DNA of 64,000 nt. Source: Cerrena zonata. Lineage: Eukaryota > Basidiomycota > Agaricomycetes > Polyporales > Cerrenaceae. Of this stretch, positions 27,565-39,046 are shown one piece after another. The position numbers and the translations under genes were made by a program. The stretch lies in NCBI GenBank assembly GCA_038087015.1, contig JASBNA010000006.1:1736001-1800000 (forward strand), read 5' to 3'. Positions within the stretch are counted from its first letter, which is position 1, and each line of letters begins with the position of its first letter. The notes under the pieces are model-generated. The model worked only from the letters and a program-made list of their open reading frames with translations. It had not been told where the DNA came from and made no database searches.

Positions 27565-28469
27565 ATGAACGCAGCAACAACTAATCTGGTCGTTTCTCTC
27601 CTGGCCATGCAAGGTCTGTTAATGTCTCAAAGTTTATTGAATTCACCTCACCTGTCTCGGCTTGCGTGTACGGACTATAGTGGCTAGGAAGATCGACTTT
27701 GAGGATGCTCAGGTCTTGACCTATGTTCGTATTGCATACGTTGCTGTCCAGGTGATCGTACTGGGAACATACTACTTCACTTCCATGAAGGTGCGTCATC
27801 ACTGTTGTGGTCTCGTGAAACAACCTGACAAGAATTCTTTGTCCGTAGATTAAGTCAAAGAATGACTTGACTGTTCTCAAGTATGGTGAGTAATTCTCCC
27901 GTCCTCCACTCCGTATTTCCGCTGAACACTATCCTCGTTTGCAGTCGAGCCCGGCAGCCCCATGGTAAGTTATTTGTTACGTGGACCCGAATTTCTGATG
28001 CGACGTACCGGTCAAATAGTCTGGCGAAGAAGGGAAGCTTGTGACCACCACAGTCAAAGACTACGACCTCACGGAAACCTCCAAGCTCGTTCGTAGCGCG
28101 TACATGGGTGTTCTTATGATGGGTTTCTTGCACGGTTACATGAAGTGAGTGAAAGAAATGTTCCAGGTCGGCCAGCGGACTGACGTGACATGATAGATAC
28201 ACGCAGCCACTTTTCATCCAGGCGCTGATGGGTCTCAAAGCCTTGTACGACGCTAAGCCTGTTGCAATTCACGTCCTTGGCAAGCCTGCCGAAGGCGACC
28301 TCAAACGGCCCTTCAAGACTGGCGGTATGTTTGGTGGTACGTTACGGCTCGCCTCGGCTTCCCTGCCTAGTTGCTAACGCTGAACTCTTTTGTAGCTGCA
28401 TCAGACCCCCAGACCGACAAGGCCGCCGTTGATGAGGCCGAGAAGAAAATCGGCAAGAAGGAAGAGTAG
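27565..28469 (+). CDS. PHO88: PHO88/SND3-type ER membrane protein
   Basis: Seven exons (27565-27613, 27681-27790, 27849-27885, 27945-27964, 28020-28144, 28197-28336, 28396-28469) give 184 residues, the usual size. Pho88 (Snd3) is an ER membrane component of the SND targeting route for proteins with internal membrane segments, first found through phosphate uptake. Seen: an N-terminal hydrophobic stretch (NLVVSLLAMQ), VLTYVRIAYVAVQVIVLGTY as the second membrane helix, the conserved MKIKSKND and VEPGSP motifs, and LMMGFLHGYMKYTQPLFIQ near the middle. It closes with the family pattern GGMFGAASD followed by an acidic-basic tail ending KKEE. One exon is only 20 nt. Clean and single copy here. Confidence 0.95.
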
Positions 28470-29116
28470 AGTTCCTATGTCGTGTTTACTATCCCTTGGA
28501 TATAGATTATTTTAATGGTTCAAGAATCAGTTATTCGGCAGCAGCGATACGTCGCACCGGGGCCGGTGCCTCTGACAAGTCACCTGTGCGTAAAGAGCCC
28601 GATCATGGCAGCCATACAGATTGAAATGCCGTATGCAGTGCTATGAATAATGTCGTTCCTGTGGGCCATATATGGTAACGGCTTCTGAAAACTCTAAATT
28701 GAATCACACGAGTGAAAATGGAACCTATACCTACAACGTCAACCAGAGAAAAATCAGAAAGTGTTAGCAATGTAAATGTCTTGCGATGAGTTTTTCTGTC
28801 TTTGTTGTTTGAAAAAGCATCTTTGCGCAGTTGTTCAAGCATCTCAGCCCCCCATGTGAATGGATCCAAAACACTGGATACCCTTGGATGCCGAACGGCT
28901 AAGAGAAGCCAAGCCAAGACCGAATACTTGGATCTGCACCAGGTATAACAGCAACTATGTCATGTCGTGTCTATATTCTCGACCACCATCTGACCTCTGC
29001 TCACTGCCAACGAACTCTCGTCTCTGTTCCTTCGACGTCAGTTCTGCGGCTGTACGTCCCCGCGTGCAGTTGATATCTATTATATATCCCAGCTTCAGCT
29101 TTATTCTCTTTCCACG
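28470..29116. other. Intergenic, GH79 promoter
   Basis: No gene seen. A TATATAT element at 29081-29087 lies 30 bases before the next start codon. Confidence 0.5.
29081..29087 (+). promoter_or_regulatory. TATA-like element before GH79 gene
   Basis: TATATAT, 30 bases before the ATG at 29117; a short distance, so the leader would be very short if used. Confidence 0.35.
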
Positions 29117-31565
29117 ATGGGTCGCTTTCCCAACACGCTCTTTCTTTTAGCTCTTTCCTGGGTCGCTGGTCTGTCGGATGCCCAGCAGAACCTCGGAACT
29201 ATCAACATTACATTCCCCGAGCGGCCGTCCAATGTGGCGTTGACGAACCCAGTCAACGACAATTTCTTGGGCATCTCATGGGAGCTTAGCTCGCTGGACA
29301 CACTATGTAGGTTTTAGGTTCATACCCTTCCATCCAACGTTCCTCCGAACTATGGACACCCGCTGGTATACTCCTTCGGGTACTCTTTCATATTCCTGCG
29401 CGGAAGGTGGTCGCAATATCATTGGTACGATCCCGCTGTGACTGAAATGCTACGGGAGTTGTATGGATACACGAGGACAACTAGGAACCATTGACGTGCA
29501 CGCTGTATCCACGGGGCATCCCCCAGCGTGTTTGACATCTTCCGATCGCTGAATGCGCAGGTTGAGACATCGAGCCCGCGCTTATACCCATATCTGCCGC
29601 GTAGCCGGCACATCACTCTTGGCAAGCTACATGATGATAGGACCAATGATAGAGCTGACGAACGAAACACCGTTGTAGGGGGCTTCACGGCAGACAAACT
29701 TCCAGATGCAATGCAAAACTATCTGCATAATATCCGCGCACGAATCTCCAACCCTCTGCGTATGCGTATCGGAGGGAATGGAATGGACATCTCGACTTAC
29801 GATCCCGACAAGACCGACGTCATGCTCACCCTCACGGACCCTGATGCATACTTTAATGATATTCCGTGCACGTATGGTCCCGTATTTTTCGATGTCTTGA
29901 ATGCCATGTCGGACAAGGTCGGCGACATGTCCTACATCCTCGGTCTTCCCATGCGCCAACCCGAATTCTATGACAACGCAGTACTTCTGGCGCAAGCTGC
30001 TCAAGAGAAACTAGGGGATAAGCTCGACTCTTTACTCCTGGGTAACGTGGGTATAATTTCTCGCTGCTTAATGAAGGTCCAGCCTCATGTGTATTTTAGG
30101 AACCTGACCTATATCAAAAACATGGTCACAAGGATCAGTATGGAATCAGTGATTATGTGAGTGTGGAGCACTTCGTCGACGGAGGTTCTTGATTCTGATA
30201 TGCCGCCCGGCAGGTTCCTGATGTGGGCACCGTTCTTCAAATGCTCGAAGATGCGGGGGCATATGACCCTCAACACAGCAACATTGGTGGCCCGACGACT
30301 TGTTGTAACTGGTAAAACAGGCATTGCTCGTTTTGTTTGACTACTCAATTTTTTGTTGCAGGAACTTGGGTGATATGCTTGATGCAGGTTTCGGTCAATA
30401 CGCCTACAAGTACTACACGTAAATCAACCAGTTCATATTTTTAACGTGGCTTTCGAGCTAACAGCTACTTCCTAGATATCAACACTACCCCACACACATC
30501 TGTCAAGGTCCTAATGCCGAAAACACGAACATGACATATTTTGTTACCCATTCTAATGGTGCGCTCTCATGCTCTGGTTTTCTGATACCCGTCTTAATAG
30601 CGTCTCTAGTGAAACCTTACGTTGTATGGGAAGATGATAACTTCAGAGGCATCAACCAAGCAAAGAAAGCCGGTGTTCCTACGCTGATGACTGAGTACAA
30701 CTCAGTGTCCTGCGGTGGATCGAACATTTCCGACACGGTGAATTCAGCCCACTCCAATGATGCAAAACGATGATGAATTGACATTGCTTTCGTGTAGTTT
30801 GCTATGCCACTTTGGGCAACGGATGTTGCATTGGCTGCGGCTGGTTCCAACATCTCAGGAATATTCCTTCACACTCGTGAATTCGATGTCACATACAACC
30901 TCTTCGACCCACCCTCACCAAACGACCCTACCAAGTCAGGATGGAACACAGGTCCCATCTACTACACTACTCTCGTTATAGCAGAAACTCTTTCCGCTAC
31001 AGGTAGTGTTGTTGTCGATCTCAATGTTGACTCGCCACATGCCGTTGCTTATGGTGTGTATGACAACGGCGGAGAGTCACGAGGGAAATTGGTCTTCATC
31101 AACTACGCGTCACAAGAAACCCTCCCGCCATCCTTCGCAGAACAGGATACATCCTATACTTTCTATATAAACCCGAACGTCGCAGACACGATCGGCATTC
31201 GATACCTCGTTGCTGACAACCTTTACTCCGGATCGAAGTCGTGGGGCACGACTGACCAGACTATCACCTGGGCAAACCAAACAGTTGGTCCTGCTGGTGA
31301 TCTGAACGGAAAGCAGCATACAGAATTCGTTCACTGCACAGAAGGGTGTAACGTTACTGTCCCCGGTCCTGGACTGGCTCTGGTGTACCTGTTGTCAGAT
31401 ACGTCAGACAAGTTCTTCCACGGGAACTCGACTGTTGCATTGCCCTTCGATGCTGGTGATGACAGCGGATCCTTGGGGTCGTTCGGAGTACGGGGGAATG
31501 ATGTTTGGGTATGGGCGACATCAGCCGTGTTGTCAATGGTTCTTGGTGCGGGTTGGTTGTGGTAG
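29117..31565 (+). CDS. Secreted GH79-family glycoside hydrolase
   Basis: Eight exons (29117-29306, 29679-30046, 30100-30156, 30214-30311, 30362-30418, 30476-30558, 30610-30737, 30798-31565) give 582 residues. GH79 enzymes cut beta-glucuronides or related sugars from arabinogalactan or glycosaminoglycan-like chains. Seen: a signal peptide (MGRFPNTLFLLALSWVAGLSDA), IRGG-type strand LRMRIGGNGMD, the acid/base motif GNEPDLY formed across an intron, and the probable nucleophile in LMTEYNS. A C-terminal beta domain ends in a hydrophobic tail (WATSAVLSMVLGAGWLW) that suggests a GPI anchor. Several N-glycosylation sites are present. The first intron is 372 nt, far longer than the 50-60 nt norm, and removing it brings WELSSLDTLWGF into frame. 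Fungal GH79 families contain several activities; exact substrate is uncertain. Confidence 0.88.
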
Positions 31566-32308
31566 TTTTTCTGAACTCGATTTGTTGCTTTCGTTTTGTT
31601 ATCGTATTCGTTTTGCGTACATGATTCAGAGGATACTAGTTTAGACAGGAAGTAATACCAAGGTGACACTGTAATAGAATATACCAGTCATACCACCTTT
31701 GAACCTAGAACGGATTGACAGCACAAGTCGAGACGGTTATGACCACCGAGTTTGGGACAGTCCAAGGCCTACCGAGTCTACTTTAGACTTAGTACCTCGA
31801 TGAAATACCTCAGACCCAGGCCTCATGTAACTGAACACTCCAAGCGTGGTATGCACCATACTGTAGCGCGACAATAGCGAGGATGTGAGGTTTACAATTG
31901 AATACGGGGTAGAGATAGACTGAAACAGTAAATGGTTCCAACAGAGAAATCAATGGAAGCAGGCCCCAGGGGTAGATAGCGTTGCTATGGTGTGACGGTG
32001 AAGTGAGGATGGAAATTCAACATGCAAACACAGTCTTCCACATAGTACCACACTGGCAAATACCCCTCGCCATGATCACGACATATTCTCGTTATTTATT
32101 CCGAAATCAATCCTTGTCGAAAATTGGAACTGGGCTCTCTTTATCAGCCCATTTGAATGCAAACCAAGAATTCTTTTTCATTGTGATCAATTCAATTTGA
32201 TAGTCAATCTATCGAACAAAGGTCATTATTTGGTTGGTTGGTGGAGAAGTTTGGGTTAGCCGTGCTGGTGACGTTTCAAGAGAGATCGTTTCCTGGATTC
32301 ATACCAAT
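31566..32308. other. Convergent intergenic region
   Basis: 3' sides of the GH79 gene and the first VTT gene; nothing else seen. Confidence 0.5.
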
Positions 32309-34191
32309 CTACATCCTGGACATTGCGTACGAGTTGCTGTCCTGAATAGTATTACGTGAGCTGTTGCCAGCCCTGAACGGAATGGTTTGTCTCGCAGGTC
32401 CGACAACTTCATGGTACGGAAGTACGTCCTCACTTGCCTGCAAAGGACTATCCGTTTTCGACCCTGGCTGACCGGAGAATGGTCTCCTAGGGCGAGGAGC
32501 ATGGAGGATTGTATCGGGAGAAATCGTCTGTCCGTCAGAAGTTCGTCGTTGGGACTGATTGGAAGGACGGCTGTCTACGGGGACTCCAGAACTTGCGTAA
32601 GTATCCCTATTGGAAGAATGATGAGGGGGCGCATTGGCTTCGAGGTCGGGTACATCGGGATGTGTTTCTGAGACACTGAAGCCATTGAGTTTGAGCTGTC
32701 GAGCTTTACGACGCTCGTAGATGACGATGGGCTTGATGTCGTTCATTTTCTTGTTAATCCACCACATGGCCAAAATCGTAACAATAACGGTGACACTGAT
32801 AACGATGGCTTTGATGATTTTGTTCGTCCGACTTGACCCATCTGTGTAAAATTATTAGTGATATATATCCACTGGATATCCTAAGCTGAAAATATACCTG
32901 ACTGAGACTGCTCAAGGGCTACTCCCAGATAGACGATCATGAACTGTTTGGGGAGGGAAAAGAACGCGGCGGCAGCAAACACCCATACATCCATACCACA
33001 CGTAGAGAATACAGCAGTGGTGACTGCAATGAACTATTACTTTCTGTAAAAAACAACCCAGTGGGCGGGAGAAGACTTACAATGTGGAGGGATTGCACTG
33101 AAGCGGGCTACCAATGCAACCTTGAACCCACCATCTCTTATGACTCGGACAAGGTAGGCATATTTGAGGTTCTTTTTTTCGTACTTTGCTCCTCGAGCGG
33201 TACAACAATGCCGGAATGCGCTAGGTAAGTGTTGATTCAACATTATTGTTGTGTACATGCTTCAGAATGTGGACGTACTAGAAGTTGGCCATTTCACCCA
33301 GAAAGGTGCCTGTGGCGACGATGGCAAAACCGATACCAAGGCCCCATACGAGGCCGCACAGAATGCCGATGATTTCATGTCCAAATAGTGGCGGGAAAGA
33401 AACAATGACGAAGAGAACGATAGGTATAACCCATCCTGCAGGTGTGCTGTAATGAAGCCGGTTGTGAGTGAATTAATCTGTAAGTGATGACGACAGTTTG
33501 AGTCCAAGAGAAGCAACGGGGGTTGAAAAGGCAATAGGGCTTTAGCCTTGCAATTCTGTGTTGGATCTATCATGTCAGATGCGTTGCAAATGGCACAATT
33601 TGCATGGCACTGAGATCAATCTTCTCATTTCCGATTTGAGGGAGTAAGTCGCATGGAACAGGAAGTGCTTCCATGTGCTCGTGACCACAAGGGGAAAGAA
33701 TGAAGAATGGAAGGAGGGTGTGGATTTGACAGGAATCGGGATTAGTGAGTACTTACCGGTGCATCCAATTGGCAGCAGGTTGTAGCCAGTTGACTATTTG
33801 TGTGTGATATGCCACAAACAACACAATAAAGACCACGACCAAGACACCGATGAGATAATACCCTATAAATATTATCAGTGAGAAGGTGAGGGTGCAGCAA
33901 AGCATCAAAATACATACAGCGCCATTCTTTGCGAACCCAGTACCTCCAGTTTCTCATAGCCTTCCAATCAAACATTGAAGTCTTGCTCAACTCGGCGGCT
34001 TCTTCAGGAGTAGGACTCGGGCTTCGCGTGAGGACCTCTCGTACGAGGACAACAGCATCGGCAGCTTTGTCGACATCGGTGCTCTCTTGGTTGATTCCGT
34101 GGCTACCATGAGGATCTGAAGAGAATTTGGCAGGGTCAGAGTAAGAGAGGGTTGGGATGTCAGGCCCGTATGCCTGATACGGGTTCGCCAT
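32309..34191 (-). CDS. TVP38: TVP38/VTT-domain membrane protein, copy A
   Basis: Six exons (33918-34191, 33757-33862, 33279-33446, 33081-33220, 32898-33023, 32309-32841) give 448 residues. Tvp38 is a Golgi/vesicle protein with a VTT (SNARE-associated, DedA-like) domain linked to lipid handling. Seen: MANPYQAYG start, a conserved cytosolic motif (LTRSPSPTPEEAAELSKTS), a first membrane helix (IGVLVVVFIVLFVAY) and the VTT core FPPLFGHEIIGILCGLVWGL with GTFLGEMANF. Next come the ARF...P motif (VALVARFSAIPPH), FSTCGMDVWVFAAAAFF and a last helix (IVISVTVIVTILAMWWI) followed by a basic ERRKARQ stretch and a disordered tail ending SYAMSRM. Two further copies lie in the window. Exons 2-5 have identical lengths (106, 168, 140, 126) in all three. 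Intron 2 is 310 nt here. Intact. Confidence 0.9.
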
Positions 34192-35839
34192 TCTCTAACG
34201 TCGTGAAAGCCCAGAGACCGAAGAAATAATCAACGGTGATAACGATGAGTGTAGATACCAGTACACAGCAACGCTATGAGGGCAGACGTTATGAAGTAAG
34301 ACAACGAGGTGAGGTGTGACCCAACTTGAAGCCTCGAATAGAAGCCTTTTGAACAATGAAACCCAAGGGGATGTCTGTCCGCGTGCAGTATACGGATTTA
34401 CCTATAAGTTAGTACCAGCGTACTAGAAAGAGTCTACCGAGATAACAATTGAGCTATTCACGCTCTAAGTATCACGTATATTGGCTGACATTCTCGGAGA
34501 GATACCTCCTGGCAGTGAGAGAAGAATCTTGCAGGTGATTGCTGATCGGGAGGAACAGCGGTTCAGGGCCACTCCATAGAGTTGCCACCTTGAGAAAGGC
34601 CACAGCTTGCTTTCATTTCGCAGCAAGGTGGCAATACAAATGTAGATAAGACTCTTGGGATGGAGTCGAAGGCATTCAGTGGTCTTAACATTGCGGGGAA
34701 ATACCCCGAGCACAGAACATTTGGAAGCTTCCTATGGGAATAATTTGCAGCGATGCGTCAATGTCTGTTACACGATGCATCGCTCAGTTAAAAAAAATAC
34801 ATGCCTGGTACTTTCCGGTCTTGTTGCGGTACTCAACTTGGTTACTGTCCGTGTTGGTACCGTAATGAAAACATACACTTGCCACGTGAAGTGCATGATA
34901 CCCGCACCATTGATCTATAGTTTGAGCAGAATAGGAAGGTGCACAAGTTCGTCAGTTCCATAAGGCTCCATGAAGGACCTAGACCTCCAGGTCCCCTTCC
35001 CAAGACCTCCTTGGTCTCGGAAATCTCGATAGAAAGGATCGCTGTCATATTCTATTTTGGAAGACCTAGAAAGTACAACCGGGGATGTTGCTGTCAGTTG
35101 GTCCTTAATTATTAGTTACACTGCCGACCGCAGTAAAAAGGTCTCGCTTAATGCGGGGCAAAAGTTCTAATGTTCTCGATGTATGCTTTCGAGGGCCGCT
35201 GAGTCATATTGAGTCTATAATCGCCCCGAAGTTCGAACACCGTTATGTTTATGGCAAGAAGCTTTCGAAGTTATGCAACGCCTGCGCAGATTGTGTCACT
35301 GCCTCTTGTCGTAACGAGCGTCCGTAGTTCATTTATATGCTCGGTGCAGAGACATGACCGGAGCGTTTAGAAGATAGAAATTCTGTAGAATATTCTATCA
35401 TTTCAGCAATCCTTGGCAAGAGGGTTTGAAACATACCGCGATACTTCTGACCCTAGAATTATAAGTCATGGGCAGGCGGGTAGGACGTACACTGCTGGAT
35501 TTTAAATTAAAATATTGACTTACCTGGTCGTTACCTGGCAACGAATAAAGCACGACGTTCAAGAAGGTCATTTAGTTAGTTTAAACAAGGGTGTGAATGT
35601 ATAATACCAACTACTCAATAAAAATAAGCACGCAAGTGAGTGAGCGAGAACGTCCAGAAATCCGAGAATCGGAGAAGAGAATATACTACAACTGAGGTAA
35701 GCTGAAGTACGGATGTGTATGGGATAATATAAACATGTGTATATATGAAGGAAAGTTGGTATCCGTGCGGGGTGTGCGGTGGGGGGTAACGTAACAATTT
35801 AAGGCGAGAAGAGAAGAAAAAAAAGAAGAGGCTCTACCA
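34192..35839. other. Gene-free stretch between VTT copies A and B
   Basis: 1.65 kb, includes copy A promoter and copy B 3' side. I see no gene, no terminal repeats and no obvious mobile remnant. Confidence 0.45.
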
Positions 35840-38360
35840 CTATCTTAATGAAGGTGAAGCATCATAACCGGCATATGCATCCTCCGTCATAGTTACTGGT
35901 CTACTATGCCCTTGTTGAGCAGTATAATACGAAGCCTCAGTCGCTTCTGGTATGTGTCCACCTGTCACCTGAGGTTGACTCTGAGGGTACCCATATGACT
36001 GGGCTGGATGGAAGGGGGGAGTCTGCTGGGGTTGAGGAGCCTGCGCGAAATGCGCTTGCGTAGGCGTAGGCTGCTGAGACATACTTCCCTTGAAGGATGC
36101 CTGAAGCGCGGCAGGTACTGCGAAAGGATTTGTAGGCGTGTGAGGGGTGATAGGACTATGTGGTTGGGAGGCTGGTGGTGAAGGAACGTAAGGTGGAGGT
36201 TGACTCTGGTCGAATATGGCACTTGATGCGACATAGTCGACTGAGCAGGTCGTTGTGTTGCAAGCGGTCTCGTAATCGCTCCTGAAGGTGGGGCATTCTG
36301 TGTCGGGACTGGTGGCCGTTCTCGACATGGCGTACGAATCACTTCCTTGCGGGGGGTTCCACGAAGCGTTTGAACTCGCTGTGTCTTGCCTGACAGGTCC
36401 AGGAGACACCAAACGGTCGTTCACGCTCACTCATCTGTGCAGGGCTATCTGTCCTAGATCCAGGCTGACTCGAAGGCATTCTTGCTGGTCGCTTTGGTTG
36501 AGGAGCATAAAGCGTCGGGTCTGGAGCATAGTTGACTGCTCGTCCTTCCGAGTCCCATTGTTGGTACTCAGGGGACGTCGAGCGGCGACTGCCAAGAGGA
36601 AGGCTACTGGTAGAGGCGTTCGGGTTAAAGACAGAGGCGGTTGAGAAGTTGTTCGGCGCATTAAGATAAGCCGTTGAACCATTCGCAGCGTTAAGCTTGG
36701 CTTGGCGGGCTTTACGACGCTCATAGATGACAGTAGGCTTGACCTGGTTCATCTTCCTGTATACCCACCACATAGCGAGGATGGTGACAACGGTGGTAAT
36801 ACCAATGACGACACCTTTGATGATCTTATCTGTCGTACTTGTTTGGCCTAAACAAATAAGGTTGGCGGCCAGTAGTGAAACAATGGCGTCAATTGCTTAC
36901 CATTTTCAGACTGTTCGAGAGCAACTCCGAGGTAAACAGTCAAGAATTGCTTCGGGAGTGAGAAGAATGCAGCGGCAGCGAATACCCATACATTCATACC
37001 ACAAGTGGAGAACACGGCAGTGGTAACTATGGCGGATTGGTTAGGTGATACATATTGACAAACGTAGTAAAAAATACTCACAATGTCCGGGGATGGCGCT
37101 GAACCGGGCAATCAAGGCAATCTTGAAACCACCATCTCTCACCACTCGGACGAGGTAGGCATAACTGAGATTCTTGCGTTCGTACTTCTCTCCTCTGGCG
37201 GAGCAGCAGTATCTGAATGCACTGCAAAACCGATAAATTTCGCTAGTTTGGAGCACAATCAATGTGGAGACGTACTAAAAATTGGCCATTTCACCAAGGA
37301 AGGTGCCTGCCGCCACGATGACGAAACCGACACCGAGACCCCAGACGAGACCACATAGGATACCGAGGATTTCATGACCAAACAGAGGGGGGAAGGATAT
37401 AATGACGAAAATGACAATCGGTATAAGCCAACCTGCGGGCACACTGTGAGGCAGAAACAATTCGAGTGAGTAAATAGATTCTACGGCTTGAAGTGGAGTT
37501 GATCGAATCAAGGTCACATGAAAAAGAAGCCGGAGAAACCCTCGATAAGCGCATGGGGGACTTCCACGCCCAGAGGAAGCGGGTGCTGTTCGTGATAGAA
37601 GATAGAAGCTGCGAACTTCGAATGGTGCTCGGAGGAGGCACCGCCAAACATCACCAACACCTTACGACTCTATTACATGCTGCGAGAGCGGGAGGGGGAC
37701 GTCATTTTAGGTTTGCAAAGCCGAGGCGTCCGCAGTTTAGACAATGAAATCATGCACCGCCTCGAGACAAACAGTCCTCGGGTGAAACCCCGGATTGCGC
37801 AGCTATTCGAGGAACAATAAATCTGTAGACAAACACTTACTCGTGTACCCAGACAGCAGCGGGATGTAACCAATCGACAATTTGTTTATGATAGACAACG
37901 AACAAGATCACACATATCATGATGATTGTGCCAACAAGATAGTGCCCTGCAAATCCCCAGAAGACCGAACATCAGTAAAGAACGTTATGGCCTACGAAAG
38001 CCGCGCAGAATATGACGGAGGGAAAGACATACATCGCCACTCTTTACGAATCCAGTACCGCCAATGACTCATAGCCTTCCAGTCAAACACTGACGTCTGC
38101 TTCAGCTCAGCGGCTTCCTCGGGTGTAGGGCTTGGGGTCCGTGTGAGGACCTCCCGCATGAGTATAGTGGTGTCGCCGTCCTTGCTGGCATCAGAATCTT
38201 CTCTCTTGGGTCCAGGGCGATCCTGAGGGCCAGAGGGACGGAATTGGTAGTTTGTCGCGAACTGGTTATGAGGGGGATACTGAGATTGTTTGTTCGTAGT
38301 GGCATTGGCGTACGAAAGGGATGGGATGTTAGTCCCGTATGCCTGATACGGGTTAGCCAT
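35840..38360 (-). CDS. TVP38: TVP38/VTT-domain membrane protein, copy B
   Basis: Seven exons (38033-38360, 37841-37946, 37276-37443, 37082-37221, 36901-37026, 36431-36847, 35840-36378) give 607 residues with consistent phases. It shares the whole plan of copy A: MANPYQAYG, TPSPTPEEAAEL, FPPLFGHEILGILCGLVWGL, GTFLGEMANF, IALIARFSAIPGH, FSTCGMNVWVFAAAAFF, and the basic ERRKARQ patch. It differs by a long Pro/Gln-rich cytosolic tail. The last 52-nt intron (36379-36430, gtgagc to acag) was inferred because it alone joins PAQM to the open 180-codon frame containing GSDSYAMSR, which aligns with the end of copy A. Part of the tail matches copy C only in a different frame. Intron 2 is about 400 nt. 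The Golgi/endosomal location is inferred from the family. Confidence 0.82.
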
Positions 38361-38680
38361 GAGTACAGAAGTCCGAGTCGTTAAGGCAAGAGTCGAGGTA
38401 GATGCTGAGGGTGTGTTGTGGTGGCCAAGTAACGATCGAGTATCTGGGACCGCGAGGGTATATATGTATTAGTACAGAGCGACGTTAGAGTGCCAGACCT
38501 TGACGTATGTCGTGAAAGTTATAATGGGAGTGGAAGCGGTGTGAGGCGAGGAGTTAACCCTGCATGCCACCCCGTACAGGTGTCTTTTTGAGTGTCGGAA
38601 ACAAAGGGCTGTTGTTAGTTTACAAGCAGTGCGGCCATTTGCCACCTTCTGCTTACCTAAGTATCAACCAGATTCCACGC
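38361..38680. promoter_or_regulatory. Promoter region of VTT copy B
   Basis: 320 bases between the copy B start codon and the transposon. A TATATAC-like box reads on the minus strand at about 38459-38466, roughly 100 bases before the ATG. The transposon target duplication TTCCACGC occupies 38673-38680, so the insertion cut this upstream region. Confidence 0.4.
38673..38680. repeat. Left 8-bp target site duplication of transposon
   Basis: TTCCACGC immediately before the left terminal inverted repeat; the same eight bases follow the right one at 46479-46486. Confidence 0.92.
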
Positions 38681-38716
38681 AGGACCCCCGCCTATTCCCT
38701 AAGAGGTTGTATCCCA
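38681..38716 (+). repeat. Left terminal inverted repeat
   Basis: Starts AGGACCCCCGCC and matches the reverse complement of 46443-46478 except for one base. Confidence 0.93.
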
Positions 38717-38736
38717 AAATCCTAATTTTCGGGCTA

Positions 38737-38848
38737 ATCCGTCCTCTACATTTTGGCGTCTATCCGTCCGAAATGGGATAGTACCTATATTTTTGACGAC
38801 TTTTCGTCCGAATTTGGTATATAGGCTTGAAATATGGGTCATCCGTCC
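38737..38848. repeat. Left subterminal ATCCGTCC repeats
   Basis: Three exact copies at 38737-38744, 38762-38769 and 38841-38848, the last two near a GGGATA-like motif. Subterminal repeats commonly bind transposase; binding here is inferred. Confidence 0.7.
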
Positions 38849-39046
38849 TTTTCATGGGATATAACATCGAAACCGGCACAACATGTCCTTTTCAGGGAAT
38901 ATAACATTAAATACGGCGCATATGTTCTGAAAATTTTATGTCCTTTTCAAACAACGCCGGAAATAAGACAACAAACATACTGCATTAAAAGGGTGTACTG
39001 TTTTCTAGAGACACGTCTAAGAGGACTGTACTATAGGAGAACTTAA

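Noticed and set aside
37493..37747. Plus-strand open frame inside intron 2 of VTT copy B
   Set aside because: No domain; probably chance within an expanded intron.
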